Positions 26,930 through 40,660 of a stretch of DNA of 64,000 nt are shown here, one piece after another. This stretch comes from Ecdyonurus torrentis (Eukaryota > Arthropoda > Insecta > Ephemeroptera > Heptageniidae), in assembly GCA_949318235.1 (NCBI GenBank), contig OX439129.1:22499402-22563401 (forward strand), given 5' to 3'. The position numbers and the translations under genes are program-made. The notes under the pieces are model-generated. The model had not been told where the DNA came from and did not search any database. It saw only the letters and a list, made by a program, of their open reading frames with translations. The stretch's first letter is position 1, and every line of letters begins with the position of its first letter.

Positions 26930-27029
26930 ACCATAAAAAAGAGGAAAAAGCGAATTAGATATCGAGCCCAACAGCTTGCATTTATCTTTAAGAAGTAATT
27001 AAAAGGCGGCGGTCGTGCGGCAACGGGAT
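26930..27029 (-). other. GC-rich island behind a strong acceptor
   Basis: On the minus strand a pyrimidine-rich run ending TCTCACTATACAG precedes ATCCCGTTGCCGCACGACCG. One frame stops after 13 codons, another stays open into the adjoining (GA)n tract. No good donor follows, so an exon is not established. Confidence 0.15.
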
Positions 27030-27095
27030 CTGTATAGTGAGAGGAAACGAAGAGGGTGTTACTGGGTCAATGGGGTTGTTAATATATATAAATAA

Positions 27096-27100
<5 letters not shown>

Positions 27101-27188
<88 letters not shown>
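27101..27188. repeat. (TA)n microsatellite
   Basis: Perfect tract of 88 bp preceded by AAATAAATAAA. Confidence 0.97.
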
Positions 27189-27191
<3 letters not shown>

Positions 27192-27716
27192 GTTGAACAG
27201 TATAATAAATTACTGAAATTTAACAGTTTAACGCATTTTTCAACAAACAAATTTCCTTATTCTAGAAATCTGCATAATTTTTAAACTTAAATTCATTAAT
27301 TTTGGTTTTTTAAATATATTTTATAAAAAAACACTAAAAACACAAAAATAAATTAATTAAAAATAATAATAATAATAACAAATCAAATCCAATTAAAATA
27401 AAAAATATAACATTACAAAACAAGTTATAATCTAAATTATTTTTTATTATATAACAACAAAATTTAATTTTTAAAAACACAAGATCATAATAAAATAATA
27501 TTAGCACATTAATTAAAATTGAAGTTATTAATAGATATAATAACAATTAAAATTTTGAAATGTTTAAATGTTACAATACATTATTAGCAAAATGTTTAAT
27601 ACACAGTATTATGTTTATAATATGTACTGTACTGAAACATAATATACGCATGTGTATATGCGTTTACAATACATAATATAGCATTGTATTATTATGATAT
27701 TGGTTTGGTATACACT

Positions 27717-27928
<212 letters not shown>

Positions 27929-28512
27929 GAATGCACATATTGGTAACTTGTTTTAGAGAGGGTCGTAACAATATTACTAAATTACCTCAGGATGAGCAAA
28001 CATTGTGTAGTAAACACTCTTGTTAATTTATCGTTTATATAAACTTAGAAACTTTGAATAATTCCCATTTATATCCAATCAAATTCATTCATTATAAGTA
28101 ATGAATGACTATTTGTATACACATATTATACAATATGTGTGTAGTAAAACTCTACGTGTATACACATATTAAGTAAAGGGGGAGATATTTTTGGACAACA
28201 ATTTCAAGAATTATAGGGTAATTATATAATTTTAATAGCATTGCCTTTTATAAAAATGAAAATGACTATTTATTTATTTGAGATTTGCAATTTTGTGCTA
28301 ATGTTTTCTGCATTATGGTGAGACATATTTTAAATTAAAATTTTAAAACCTTGCACAAATTTAAAATTTTAAAAAGCTTTAAATTTTTATATATTTATTT
28401 TGATGAAAGCAAAATAGAAAATAAACTAAAAAAAAAAAAAAAAAAAAAGTTTTCTTTTTTTAATATTAAATTACATGTACTTTCATTTTATTGCTATAGT
28501 TTATTTTAATAG

Positions 28513-28517
<5 letters not shown>

Positions 28518-28546
<29 letters not shown>

Positions 28547-30692
28547 TTATTTATTAAACACATTGCGTGTACAACATACATCTAAACATTCAACTCATAA
28601 ACATTACATATAATATCAAGATCAAATAACAGTATTATACATGTTGATCAGTGCCCTCGGCATAGTAGGCCATACTTAAATGTCTCCTAGAACATGTGAG
28701 GAGATGATACTGTTCACATGACATCCCACACAAGGAGCAGATACAATTATTATTACAAATATGATATTCTTTAGTGTTACAAATTTTGTGATGAAAACCG
28801 TGTGCCGCGTAGCGGGTGATAATATTACGATTCCTCTGATTTGAGTTTTTCCATGTATCATTTTTTACAGCTGGTGTATTATAAAATGATAGATTAATAT
28901 CATCGGTTTTATTTTCTCTAATTTGAACAAACTTAATAAAATTTTCAGTTTCTGGCAAATTAAATTTTAATCTCAGCTCCCGTACATAAAACTCCTCTCC
29001 TGAAAGTTCATAAACTAGTCTAGATTTTGTATATTTTGAGAGGCACATTGCTCTCTTAAGAAAACGAGATTTTACAGACTCTAATAAGTTGAAGTCTGTG
29101 ATGGTTAGATATGACCAGAAAATCTCTATTCCATAAGATGCTACAGGTGATATTTTCAGGTGAAAAAGTTTTATGGCCGTTTTCAGAGATAGCAAATGTA
29201 CGTTTGATATGGTGAAGGATGCTGTGATGGCACTTTTGCTTCTATCTTTGACATGAGCTGCAAATGTCTTGCCTGATTGCTGTAAGGTAATACCTAGATA
29301 TTTAAATGAGCTTACAAACTCCAATTTAGTTCCATTACAGTAGATATTTTCCGGAGGAGGGTTTGTTTTTGGGCGGCCACCACTTGCATATTTAAACTTC
29401 ATTATTTTTGTTTTATTCGCATTTATTTTTAACCCATTTAGAGAGGCCCATTTAACTAATTTATCCAAAATTTTCTGTAATTTTTCTAAGTTTTTACATA
29501 TAATAGCCAAATCATCAGCATAGATACTGAGAAAGATCTCAGGATCATCTGCTATTAAATTAACAATTTCCTCGATTATAGTTAGTATATCATAGGTTAA
29601 AAGGTTGTACAAAAGAGGACTACTCGGGCCCCCCTGCAAAACTCCATTGCTTTGCAAGACAGGGTCCGAGAGAAGTAAACCATCATTTACAGTTACAAAA
29701 TTGACTTCCAGTAGCAGGGCCAGAGCAACAAGTATTTCTTTCGGAAGCTTTTTAGTTTCGATAAGTTTACTTAATAATAACTTTCTATCAACCAGGTCGA
29801 ATGCTTTTAGAAAGTCAATGAATAGCACGAATGTACAACTTTTTGGTTCAGCTACATCTTTTAAAATCTGAGCATGCAAATATTTAACGGCTTGAATTGT
29901 TGATCTGCCTGGCATAAACCCAAACTGTATATCTGGGATAAGATCCTTAGTGCAATCAAAAACTCTCTTACAAATAACTTTATCAAACATTTTGAACATG
30001 ATGTAACAGTTTGCAATTCCTCTATAGGAGTTAGTGGACAGAATATTACCTTTACCTTTATACAAAACTTTTAAACGAGACTGTTTCCAGACTTGAGGTA
30101 ATTTCTTATTTTCAATACATAGATTAAAAAAGTTAGCTAAACAGTTGCCCGAAAGCAAACCCCAGACAGCAATATGTTCCTTTGAAATACAATCCGGGCC
30201 AGCTGCCTTATTATTTTTCATGGAGTTAATAACAGAATTTAATTCCAAGGTAGAGATAGGTTTAAAAATTATATCCGATGAATAATTATCTATTAAACTA
30301 ATTAAATTCAATGAATCTTCTGATGAAAGATTCTTACAGTTTAATATCTCTTTAAAGTGATTCTCCCAATCATGAACAGGAATGGGACATTGGACATTTA
30401 GAATTTTGTCTTTTTTAAGATATGTATATGGAACGCTTTCCGCAATTGAAACTAAATTTTCTTCATATTTAATTTGAAATAGATCCCGTTTTACATTGAG
30501 TAATTTTATATATTCTTTTTTAACTAAATTGAAATGAGTAAGAAGTTGCTTATCTTTAAATCTACAAGCTCTTAATTTAAATAAAAGGTGTAACACGTAT
30601 TTCCGGAGAAGAAAAGCTTCCTGATCAAACCACGGTTTTGCTTGCCGCTTAGAATATTTCTTAGGTAAAGCAGAGTTTAATATCAAATATTG
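28518..30692 (-). mobile_element. 5'-truncated LINE (non-LTR retrotransposon)
   Basis: The insertion is 2.18 kb and flanked by the perfect 10-bp direct repeat AATAGTGATT at 28508-28517 and 30693-30702, a target-site duplication. On the minus strand the 3' end has a short untranslated region of about 90 bp, an AATAAATAAATAA stretch, and a poly-A tail (the T-run at 28518-28544). The 5' end cuts into the ORF, so the endonuclease part and promoter are absent, as is usual when target-primed reverse transcription stops early. It lies in sense orientation within the 38-kb intron of the PH gene. Confidence 0.95.
28635..30692 (-). CDS. LINE ORF2 fragment: reverse transcriptase with C-terminal zinc motif
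   Basis: The frame is open from the 5' truncation point to a TAA, about 685 codons, with no frameshift or stop; there is no upstream ATG. Numbering from the TTG at 30684-30686, the linker motif KPWFD is at 17-21, AAGPD at 161-165, FGFMPGRST at 255-263, the first catalytic block FIDFLKAFD at 289-297, GVLQGGPSSP at 348-357, and the catalytic YADD at 389-392. GLKIN (418-422) and KYLG (462-465) follow. A C-x2-C-x7-H-x3-C cluster (C650, C653, H661, C665) ends the protein. This order is typical of APE-type LINEs; the clade is not determined. The missing apurinic endonuclease domain would have preceded the linker. The intact frame suggests recent insertion. Confidence 0.95.
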   Translation of the reverse strand, partial: QYLILNSALPKKYSKRQAKPWFDQEAFLLRKYVLHLLFKLRACRFKDKQLLTHFNLVKKEYIKLLNVKRDLFQIKYEENLVSIAESVPYTYLKKDKILNVQCPIPVHDWENHFKEILNCKNLSSEDSLNLISLIDNYSSDIIFKPISTLELNSVINSMKNNKAAGPDCISKEHIAVWGLLSGNCLANFFNLCIENKKLPQVWKQSRLKVLYKGKGNILSTNSYRGIANCYIMFKMFDKVICKRVFDCTKDLIPDIQFGFMPGRSTIQAVKYLHAQILKDVAEPKSCTFVLFIDFLKAFDLVDRKLLLSKLIETKKLPKEILVALALLLEVNFVTVNDGLLLSDPVLQSNGVLQGGPSSPLLYNLLTYDILTIIEEIVNLIADDPEIFLSIYADDLAIICKNLEKLQKILDKLVKWASLNGLKINANKTKIMKFKYASGGRPKTNPPPENIYCNGTKLEFVSSFKYLGITLQQSGKTFAAHVKDRSKSAITASFTISNVHLLSLKTAIKLFHLKISPVASYGIEIFWSYLTITDFNLLESVKSRFLKRAMCLSKYTKSRLVYELSGEEFYVRELRLKFNLPETENFIKFVQIRENKTDDINLSFYNTPAVKNDTWKNSNQRNRNIITRYAAHGFHHKICNTKEYHICNNNCICSLCGMSCEQYHLLTCSRRHLSMAYYAEGTDQHV

Positions 30693-31703
30693 AATAGTGA
30701 TTCAATTCATTATTTTTTAATTAAAATTACTGATATTCATTTAAAAAATAGTATTAATTTAGAATAAAATCTGAATGAAAATATAATTAAATAAATATTA
30801 TGAACTTTAATTCAATAAAAAAATCAAACAAAATTTTATTATTAAAAAAAAAAAAAAAAAAAAAAAATGAAGCTAATGTATACATTTTTTTATTAAATTA
30901 TTTACATATAAAATAATCTTGTTAATATATGAAACGTTGACGTCTAAAATTTTGATTTAATACATAGTTAATTAAAGCAAATATTAAGTGAGAAGTTGTT
31001 CATTCAGATGAGTTTCATGTTTAGTCAAATTATTCACACATGTTGAATATACACCGACTAATTATTTACCATATATTTATTATAAAAGCAGCAAGTTTTA
31101 CTAGCTTATATACGTATTATTAAAGACAAAATCAGAGTATAATATATTATAATATTCTAATACAACCTTGGGTAATCTGTGTGTACACTCACAATTTAAA
31201 CTAATTAAAAATATTTATACATGTTTGATAACATGTACACACATATACAAAATGTTTTAGTAATTGTAATATATACGTAACATTTTTAGTGCATTCCCAT
31301 CATTGTAAACAATGTTTTAATTTTCTATAATTTATAATTCTGAATGTATGGGGAATTATTTAATTAACTGCAATATATATTTTAGATATATTAATTATTA
31401 TTATGCATTATACATTATATATATATATATATATATTTGTATATATCATGTATAAATATTTAGGTTCATGTACTGTACTGTTATATCAAGTTAAAACTAT
31501 AAAAATAGCTGAAAGTTATTAAATTAAAATAAGTATGTATTAACATAGTTTTTTTTTCTTATTAATATAATATTAATAAAATAAGTAAAATATTATTTAT
31601 TATGCTCATATTTAGAAGAGTTCTAAAATAAAAATACAACGCACTGGGTATGTGGATATTCTAAATAAATAAGTAAAAAAATAAATGTCATAATTTACTA
31701 ATA

Positions 31704-31847
31704 AAGGAACAACTGTGTTGAGGCTGACTAAAAGTGATTTCTGTCACATCCGCTTCCGTTTCTTCTTACTACGCATGCGAAGAACGTTGAAACGGAAGCG
31801 GATGTGAACAAAATCGCTTATAGTCAGCCTCAAAACAGTTGTTCCTT
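31704..31847. mobile_element. 144-bp foldback MITE
   Basis: This is a nearly complete hairpin. The left arm begins AAGGAACAACTGTGTTGAGG and the right arm ends in the complement, with only a few mismatches over about 63 bp; the centre is CGCATGCG. A TA dinucleotide flanks each side (31702-31703 and 31848-31849), as expected for Tc1/mariner-type insertion. It is non-coding. Transcribed, it would form a long stem resembling a small-RNA precursor. Confidence 0.85.
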
Positions 31848-31997
31848 TATTTATTAGTCAAAGTTCTTGCTTTAAATAAGTTGAGGAAAGATTTATGCAA
31901 TTTATGAATTTCATTTTTTTTAATGTGACTGTAAAAAAAAATTAGAGTATACAGTAATTCTATTATGATTTTTTTTAAAGTTTACGCTGATTTGTTG

Positions 31998-32049
<52 letters not shown>

Positions 32050-32270
32050 AATGTTAATGACACTGTCTTCAAATATCTTATATCTTGCTAATCGTGTGTG
32101 ATAAAAGTATAATATATTGTGCTTTAATGCATAATCAATATAATACGATAAATACCATAGCATAGCATTATTTTCTGTTATGAAAACCAAATTTTATGTT
32201 ATAAAATGTTTTCTGGTTTGTATATTATAAACACTGTAGTTTCATTTTATTCTTATACTGCAGAAATTAC

Positions 32271-32374
32271 CTTGAAATTGTAGAGAGGACTAACGACCAG
32301 AAACTTTTTGCTTTATCAACCGGAAAATTTTCAAACGATGTTTGAGAATTTTGTAACAGCAATTTTGTTAGATT
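32271..32374 (-). CDS. Candidate 104-nt exon, unassigned
   Basis: On the minus strand an acceptor (GTTTCTTTTCCCAAG) and a donor (TTTCAAG|GTAATT) bound 34 open codons, including NFPVDKAKSFWSLVLSTIS. GC content is above that of its surroundings. Its phases (0 in, 2 out) do not fit between exons B and C of the PH gene, which both need phase 1, so it would belong to another transcript or be chance. Confidence 0.18.
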
Positions 32375-32393
32375 CTTGGGAAAAGAAACATAT

Positions 32394-32440
<47 letters not shown>

Positions 32441-33001
32441 TTGCTAACAGATACAAACTTTGCTGTGCTGTTTCCCTACGCTAGTGTACATAATTATTGT
32501 TTTATATTTCACACAATTATGTGTTACGATTAAATGTAGAAACATTTTTTATTCTTCCAAATTATAAAACACATTCAAGATAAAATGAGTAATTATAAGA
32601 AATTATAATTGCCATGAGGATATGTTAATTAATAATTTGACAGGCATATTTCTAGCCAATTATAATGAGAAAAAGTAAACATTAATTTTTGATTTGACTG
32701 GTTCAAATATTTGTATTATTATTTTAATGTATACATATTATAATATACTTAAAATAATTAAATTCCAAATCACTTATTTTGATAATAATTTTACATTAAT
32801 AATATAAACAAAATAAAATTAATATAGATATTTCTTGTATGGTTTCGTAATATAATATTGCAAACCAATATAATAATATGAGATGTATACCACATGTTGT
32901 CATAAGGGAACTATAATATTGAGTATATGTCATATAATTATTATTATTATTATTATTATCATATATGTATTAATATATGTACGTAGTGGTGTAGGTACAA
33001 A

Positions 33002-33009
<8 letters not shown>

Positions 33010-33093
<84 letters not shown>
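33010..33093. repeat. (TA)n microsatellite
   Basis: Tract of about 84 bp with one phase slip. Confidence 0.96.
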
Positions 33094-33099
<6 letters not shown>

Positions 33100-33822
33100 A
33101 TAAAACATTCCTTTAGGGGATTTTCATATACGAGAGAAAAGCTTGTTCTGTGAAAATTCAATGACCATGTAGTTAATTACGTAGAGAATGTTTACTATAT
33201 AATGTGAGATGCGGATGGTTTGTAACGTTATTTTATACATACATCATCTCTCTGTCTTAACCCTATGCCTATGATATACGTAGAGTCTGTGTATATATAT
33301 TCAGTAAGTAGGTGTTTTACGTTGGATAGAATTATATATTATAATTGTCGGTAGATGTTCTCTTCCTAAACACATAGAACAAGAATGGATGTTATCGCTG
33401 TATTTTGGAGAAGGTTGTGCATTGCTTTAGCTTGTTTGTAAACCTCATACTCTCAAAAAAAATAATAAAACAAAAAAATTGCAGATTCTAAAAAAAATAT
33501 ATTAAAAATATGTTGTTTTTGTGTGTTTTTACTGTAACGCGAAAGTAAGAATTGAACGTCTAAGAAAATATTTTAAAAAACTAACTGTGTATATAAGTTA
33601 AGAAAAAGAAGAAAAAAGAGGAAAAAAAAAAAAGATACAAGAAAAATTAGAAAAGTCTGATAAAGGATTATTAAAAAAACACCGATAGTGAGAAAACAGA
33701 ATGAAAAAAGGGAGGGTGGGTTTGAAAGGATTAAGAACGAAAGAGAAAGAAAATGGAATGAAGAGAGTGAAATAAAGGATGAGAAAGGATATAGAAAGGC
33801 TGAAAGTGAGAAAGAAAATGGC

Positions 33823-33871
<49 letters not shown>

Positions 33872-34274
33872 CAAGTCATGTTTCCAGCACTACGAAATCT
33901 CTCCCTACGGCGACACCCACATTGAAAAACCAGGGTATAGCAACCCAGAGTGGTAACCTCACATCATAACATTGTTAACATTTTTATTTATAAATTACAA
34001 CTAAAATTACATCATATAACTATTAATTAAAAAAAAAATGTTCCTTTAAACTTACATTTTAATTATAAAAATCATTTCTGCATAGTTTGTTTAGTAAATT
34101 CTCAGTTACGCGTATATAGTAAATTTAAATTATCGAAGTTGTATTCAAATAAATCAAAAAAAGTTTTTTTTTCCTACAGGAGTATTACTAAAATTTCATT
34201 TTGTTGGAAAAATTGAAGGATTACCATTGGTCTGTATGATGCGTTATAGCTCTGTTCAGAATAAAGAAAATCGA

Positions 34275-34350
34275 GCGTTTCTACAACATTTTCGTGCTGA
34301 AAAATAAAGCTATGACATCACACAGCAAAGGTATTAACCACCACACCAGC
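34275..34350 (-). repeat. Possible tRNA-derived SINE head
   Basis: On the minus strand GCTGGTGTGGTGGTTAATAC resembles the 5' part of a tRNA with an A box, followed by GTGATGTCATAGC and CAGCACGAAAATG. The B box is not conserved. Evidence is resemblance only. Confidence 0.25.
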
Positions 34351-35491
34351 TTTTTTATGATGATTAAACTATTTTAAAAGTAGCACATAAGCTTCTTAGA
34401 AAGAAAATATGTAAGTGCAACAATATTTCAACTTTGTTCTTTAAATATATGTATGAAAAGATTTTCTAAGAAATTTTTTTTCTTCTTAAATTTAATTTTT
34501 GTGCTAATATTTTTGTTCTCACTTTTTCACATTTTCAATCTTAAGTAAATATTGACTCTGTAATTACGATAAAAATTAAAATCTTTATAAAATTAACAAG
34601 AACGTCAAATGTACGTAGTTTCTCCGAATTAAGTTACGACGAAGAGACCATATTTTATAATATATTTTTAATTTAATTATTTTGCTTAAGGTTTATGTTG
34701 TTGAAAAATAAAAGAGTAAAATATAATTTTAAAAATGAAATGTTTCATTTAAATTGTGCTTTTTAAAGTAATTTTGAATGTAGCTACTAATTCAAATTGA
34801 ATTTAAAGTTATAAGTTTCATAAAGTTGTCATTTGCTGTCTTATATTTTATATAAATCAACTAGTTAACAAGATGCCATGAATAAAATTATTACTTGAAA
34901 ATTAAATTTAAGAGTTTTATAGAATAACTTTTTGCACTATTTCTGATTATTCTAGATTTAAAAATATACGTCTCTATTACTTTCTCTCCTCTCTCCCTCG
35001 CGCTCTTAATTTACCAATGAAAGGGGGGGGGGGGGATGAACCAATATCCTCGTATAGGTTTAATGTGATACATATAAATAAAAAATTATTTTCTTCCATA
35101 ATTACTAAGTTTTTTTTATTGAAGTGCCGTGAGAGAAAAAAAAAAACTCTAAATATCTTTTTAATAATTCAAACAGTTACTTTTGTCAACAGAATTTAAG
35201 AAATCCAAAATCAATGATAAAAGACATTCACTATATATAACTTTGTTTCATAAATATTTTATTTTAGATTAGAGTGAGTTACTATAAAAATAATGTAAAG
35301 GTTTAACTGAAGTCAGCTTTTTTTCTTATTACATTAATAGCTCAAAACTATAAGACTTTGCAGTATAAATATATTATAACTTTAATCTTTTTCATTTTCA
35401 ATCGCTATCTATTTCATCTAATAAAACAACAAAGTTTTTTTTTCTGATCTGCAAAATATCGATCTTTGTCTCCGTTATTCTGGTTGTTTTA

Positions 35492-35552
35492 CACCTACAC
35501 CTGAGGCACATTTCATCCCCCACGAGTTCACGTGCTTACTCTCTTAGCCACA
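35492..35552 (-). repeat. Possible tRNA-derived SINE head
   Basis: On the minus strand TGTGGCTAAGAGAGTAAGC fits an A box and GGGGATGAAATGTGCCTC is a plausible decayed B box. It is a GC-rich island of about 60 bp in AT-rich intron. A CTCAG|GTGTAG splice-like junction is also present but weak. Confidence 0.3.
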
Positions 35553-35793
35553 AAACAAGACTTTTTTTCTTCGTTCTATCTAGTAACGCCAGCCAAGTAA
35601 AAATTGTGAGCTTTGACTGAGACAAGACTATTCTATAATACAGGTAAAGAAAATACACACAAGAAAGAAATAAATAAGATGTAACAACAAAATATAAAAC
35701 AAATGTTAAAATATTCATGAAAATAGAATAATATATAAAAAAAAAAAAGTTTTACAAAAATAATTTTTAAATTTTACATGCGTATTTATGCTA

Positions 35794-35795
<2 letters not shown>

Positions 35796-35861
<66 letters not shown>
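35796..35861. repeat. (TA)n microsatellite
   Basis: Perfect tract of about 66 bp. Confidence 0.96.
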
Positions 35862-35865
<4 letters not shown>

Positions 35866-37281
35866 CGTTTTAGTTTTACATTCTGCGGCGTGGTTTTTAG
35901 TACTGATGTACTGTACATAACGTTTATATATGTAAAAGCATTTCGTCGTATCTTTTCTGTTGTCTACTAAAGATACTATAAAATATTTGCATATTTTCTC
36001 AACAAAAAATATTGTCATGTTAAAAGGATAACAATAAACTATAAGTGGATCCAACTGGCTAGTTTTATTTGAATTTTATTTGACATGACGTACGTTTATA
36101 AAATACTAAATTATGTTCTTATATACGTACGTAGATGTGATCATATAATAGTATTGAAAATTTACAAAATCGATCTTCTAAGAAGTTAAATAATAATAAT
36201 ATATTTGATATTGAGATATGAGACATATACGTAAAAAAATAAATTATGTACTAAAAATGCAAAGTAAGTTAATAATTATTCAAATTATATTATCTCTGAA
36301 ATGTTAAACTGTATTATAGCTTTGTCAGCTGTATAAGAAGGATGCTGTGCTATATGAAAAAGGGTAAACTTATAATATACTATGTCTCATTCGTAGAATA
36401 ACTAAATTTAATGTTTGTATAATATAAGATAAGTATATTTCACGATTTTTTTTTCTGAAGCTTTGGGTTTGTGTATAGTTTGCTTGCTGTGGTTGGACGT
36501 CACCCGCAGCTGCTCATCTCTCTTTCTCTCTCTCCCGGTATCCTGGTGCTCACTCACATACCTTCTTCATCTACGTCTCAGAAAAACTCAACACAGATAT
36601 AATACGCAAGAAAAGACAAAAGAAAAATATTTATTATCAAGTCCAAGAAGAACTTTAACGATTTTTTCTTCGTATACTTTTCAATATACACAACGACGCA
36701 TTTGTAGTTTATAATTTAACGTACGTTAAAAGTTCTATGAAAGCGTTTTAGTTAGTAATAATTAGATTAAGTTATATGTTTAGATTTAAAGGAAATTGTT
36801 AAGCTATTTTTCTTGAGTAAAAACCAAAGTTTGTAAACATTATCAGATTTAATATACTCTTAAGCATTCTCTAGAATAAATTTGGCTTGATTTTAATTTT
36901 TTTAGAACAAAACAATATGATTACTCAAATACACGTACAGTATTGTATTTTATTAATATTATTTCTATAGACTTGACTTAAAATTCAACTTCTTTCAAAG
37001 AAAATATTTGATCAAATATTTAAAGGATGTCTTCATATGGTTTAACAGACAAAACTTTTCCTTAAATGTTAATAATATCCTGCATACTGTATAATAGACT
37101 TGGAGAAGAATTTACAATATTACTAATTTTCTCTGATAAATGTTGAAAGAGATCGGAAAAGTACTCCGTTTGAGATAAACTAAAGCTAACGTAAAAACTA
37201 AAGTATATATTATTAAATAAAATGATAACAGGAAACTATTTCGTTTATGTTGTAAGTAATATTCTTGAACAACTAAGGAAA

Positions 37282-37312
<31 letters not shown>

Positions 37313-38417
37313 TCAAATCATATTTTAGCTTACTATTATACTCAATTTATCGTAGCAAGCTATTTCATCATAATCTTACAGTTTACAACATATTATGTAA
37401 CGGAAACATTGTTTTCTCTCGTAAGTTGAATTTGATAAATTCTTCAACAATAATTACAAAATATTTTTACTCTCACCTTTTTATTATAAATTTAAATTAC
37501 TATTATTTAAATTACTATTTTCCAAAAAATGTGGCATTTAAAATAACACCACTTTATATTTAATTAAATTTAAATTGTATTTTAAAAAGAAATACTGCTC
37601 CATACTTATGAAGAAAAAAAAATGAAGTAAAATAAATTTTTGTTATGCAAATTAGAAAAGTTTTAATTATGAAACAGATGATAGATCTACAAAGCCTTAA
37701 ATACACAAATTTTATATAAATATATGCTTAAAATTCTTACTACGCATTAAATATTAACAACCCATTAATTGATTAATCATATTCGAAGTATCTATATATA
37801 AAATAAATTACAATTAAGTTTTTTTTCGATTCTTTGAATTATTAACATTTATCAAATATTAAATTAATAAAAGGTGTTTCACAAAGTAAAAGTAATTAAA
37901 AATTAAAATCCACAAGTAAACGTAAAAGCCAACTCTGTCAAATAGAATAATTTATAATGTGTACATATGTATAAGTACGCACAGTGTGTTATTATAACAA
38001 TCGAAATTTTGTCACTATTATTCAAACTAAAACTTAAAGTAAAATAAGTAATATAAACTTATATTTTTAGTATTAAAATTCAACTTTATTTTCACTTTTT
38101 ATATAACACGCGTGTACATATTGTTATTATTTAGATTATCAACTAATTTTGTAATTTCGTCTCTTTTTCATTATAAACATCTAATTTTACTTATTACGAA
38201 AAGTTGTAATTATACAAATGAGATTTTATACAATATACAAATGTGATAACATATATAACTTTACAACCGGCATGTGTACTGTACATATAGTTAGGTATGT
38301 GTGGCAATTAGTAAGAGAGTCATACAAATTGAGGTAGCCCTTATCTGCTTTAGTTTCAAACAAAATTGTAACCAATATAATAATATATTATATTTACATG
38401 CTTAAGTTATTATTTGT

Positions 38418-38456
<39 letters not shown>

Positions 38457-38756
38457 GAAATTAATTTATTTGTATATATAATATATTGTTTATTTTATAT
38501 TAAAAGCTGGGATTGAAATTAATTTAATATATTTTTAGACTAAAAAGCTTATAAGCTTAGAAATTAAATAGTTGTATAACCACAGTTTCAATTTTTCACT
38601 TCAGTTGAAAATTATCCATGGCTTTCTATACATATTTTGTGTATATAGAATTAAAATATTTTGTAACTTCAAAAGTGGTTGGTATATAGAATTATAGTTA
38701 CAGAAAGGAATATTTTATTGAATAGTATAGAAAATACAGTAAAACATATTGAGTTG

Positions 38757-38860
<104 letters not shown>

Positions 38861-39547
38861 CCCCCTCACGTTGCGTAAGTTATTTAAGTGATCATTATTA
38901 TGGGTAAAAGAGATCGGTGATGATACGTATACAGTATAAGAATGTAAATTATTATCAGCTCGAGTCTTATACATCACACTCGGCACTTGACAAATTTGCT
39001 TGCTTTGAGTTTTACCAGTATTTTTTTTCTTTCAAAAATATTATTGAAATAAATCACTTTAAAGTGAATGTAATTTTATTTATTTCAAAGTTTCTAGCCT
39101 CGTTAAAGTAGGTTAAAAAATATATATTAAGAATAGAAATAAACGTGATTAGAATGGTTTTGTAATACTATAACGGATAGGAAATTAGAAATTAGTACTT
39201 TTGTACGCTCCTGTGATTGGCTACAGTCAACACCGGTGATATCCATTGCAGGGGGTCAGACCTCAAGGATATTATACTAACTAAATGACACTTTCTCTAA
39301 TTTTTAAATTATTAAATTGAATTAATAATGAAAAGTATGAATATGTCTGTTAATAATATTTTTTTTTTTTTTTTTTTTTTTTTGGGAGGCCACAAAAGAT
39401 GGACACACACTTTAATGGTCCTCACAAATTTACACGTTAAATGCTTTAAATTTAGAGTAAATTTAATACAGTTGCTGTATGAATCTCTAAATGTATAATT
39501 ATATTATACATCTTGCTTTATCATATAAGTTACAAGAACGCATTGAG

Positions 39548-39549
<2 letters not shown>

Positions 39550-39641
<92 letters not shown>
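39550..39641. repeat. (TA)n microsatellite
   Basis: Perfect tract of about 92 bp. Confidence 0.97.
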
Positions 39642-39644
<3 letters not shown>

Positions 39645-40573
39645 ACACTAATTATTATGGATTTCAAACCTTATAATAGAATAGATATTCAGTATAAAAA
39701 TAATAATCTTTTCAATTAAAAATAATAATGAATAGTACGTGACTTTGGATTAAGCAGATTTACGTTAGAATTAATTAAATTTAAAAGAATTGCGAAAACT
39801 TATAGTTTTATTTTTTTTAGCTATTTATAAATCATTATTGAAAAAAAAATTAATATAAAAAATAATTTTACCTAAGTTGCAAATATATAATATAATATCC
39901 ATTTCAGATATCTAATTAGTGATAATTACATTTATTTTATGACTAAAAAAAGTAATATTTTTCTAGAATTAAAATAATAATATTTACAGTTATGTATAAT
40001 AATAACGCAGATAAAAACTTTGTTGGCTGTTTTATTCTAAACGTAATAATATCTGTAACGATTTTTTTTCTTTCTCTATCATAATATCACTCAACAATAT
40101 AAGAACCATTTTATTATTATTATTTAATGATGTCTGAAAAAATATATAATAGATATTGTTATAAAAATAACCTCTATAGTATTATACTTGAATACATTTA
40201 AATAAATATACAAATAATTTATTATATATTACAATGCATATTTTTATTTGTATTTCAACTATGATGTTGATCATTATTGTATAGCGTTGAACAGCATTGC
40301 ACATTGTAAACTTTTTTTCCCTAGTATAAAATAATAGTTATTGTACTTTTATTTTAATGTTTTTTTTATTTCATGTATTATATTGTTTATGTTTTGTTGA
40401 CTTAATTTCATTAGAATTGTCATTTTGTTTCAATTTTCATAATTCTGCTTGTGTAAAGTAACTTTAATGTCCGAAAGAAAGTTAGTATTTCAGAAATATA
40501 ATGGTGCAAATTTTGAACCGATTTATACAACTGATTTAATATTTCTTTCATAATAGCATAATGAAATGCCACG

Positions 40574-40574
<1 letters not shown>

Positions 40575-40622
<48 letters not shown>

Positions 40623-40660
40623 TCCCTCTCCCTCTCCCTCTCCCTCTCCCTCTCCCTCTT
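40575..40660. repeat. (TC)n passing into (CCCTCT)n
   Basis: About 43 bp of TC changes into about seven CCCTCT hexamers. Confidence 0.96.

Noticed and set aside
26988..27022. Possible terminal exon with IPLPHDRRLLITS after a strong acceptor
   Set aside because: Kept only as an unassigned island: no partner exon, and a terminal exon inside the PH gene intron would need a separate transcript.
29605..29871. Plus-strand 88-codon frame inside the LINE
   Set aside because: Antisense shadow of the reverse transcriptase ORF.
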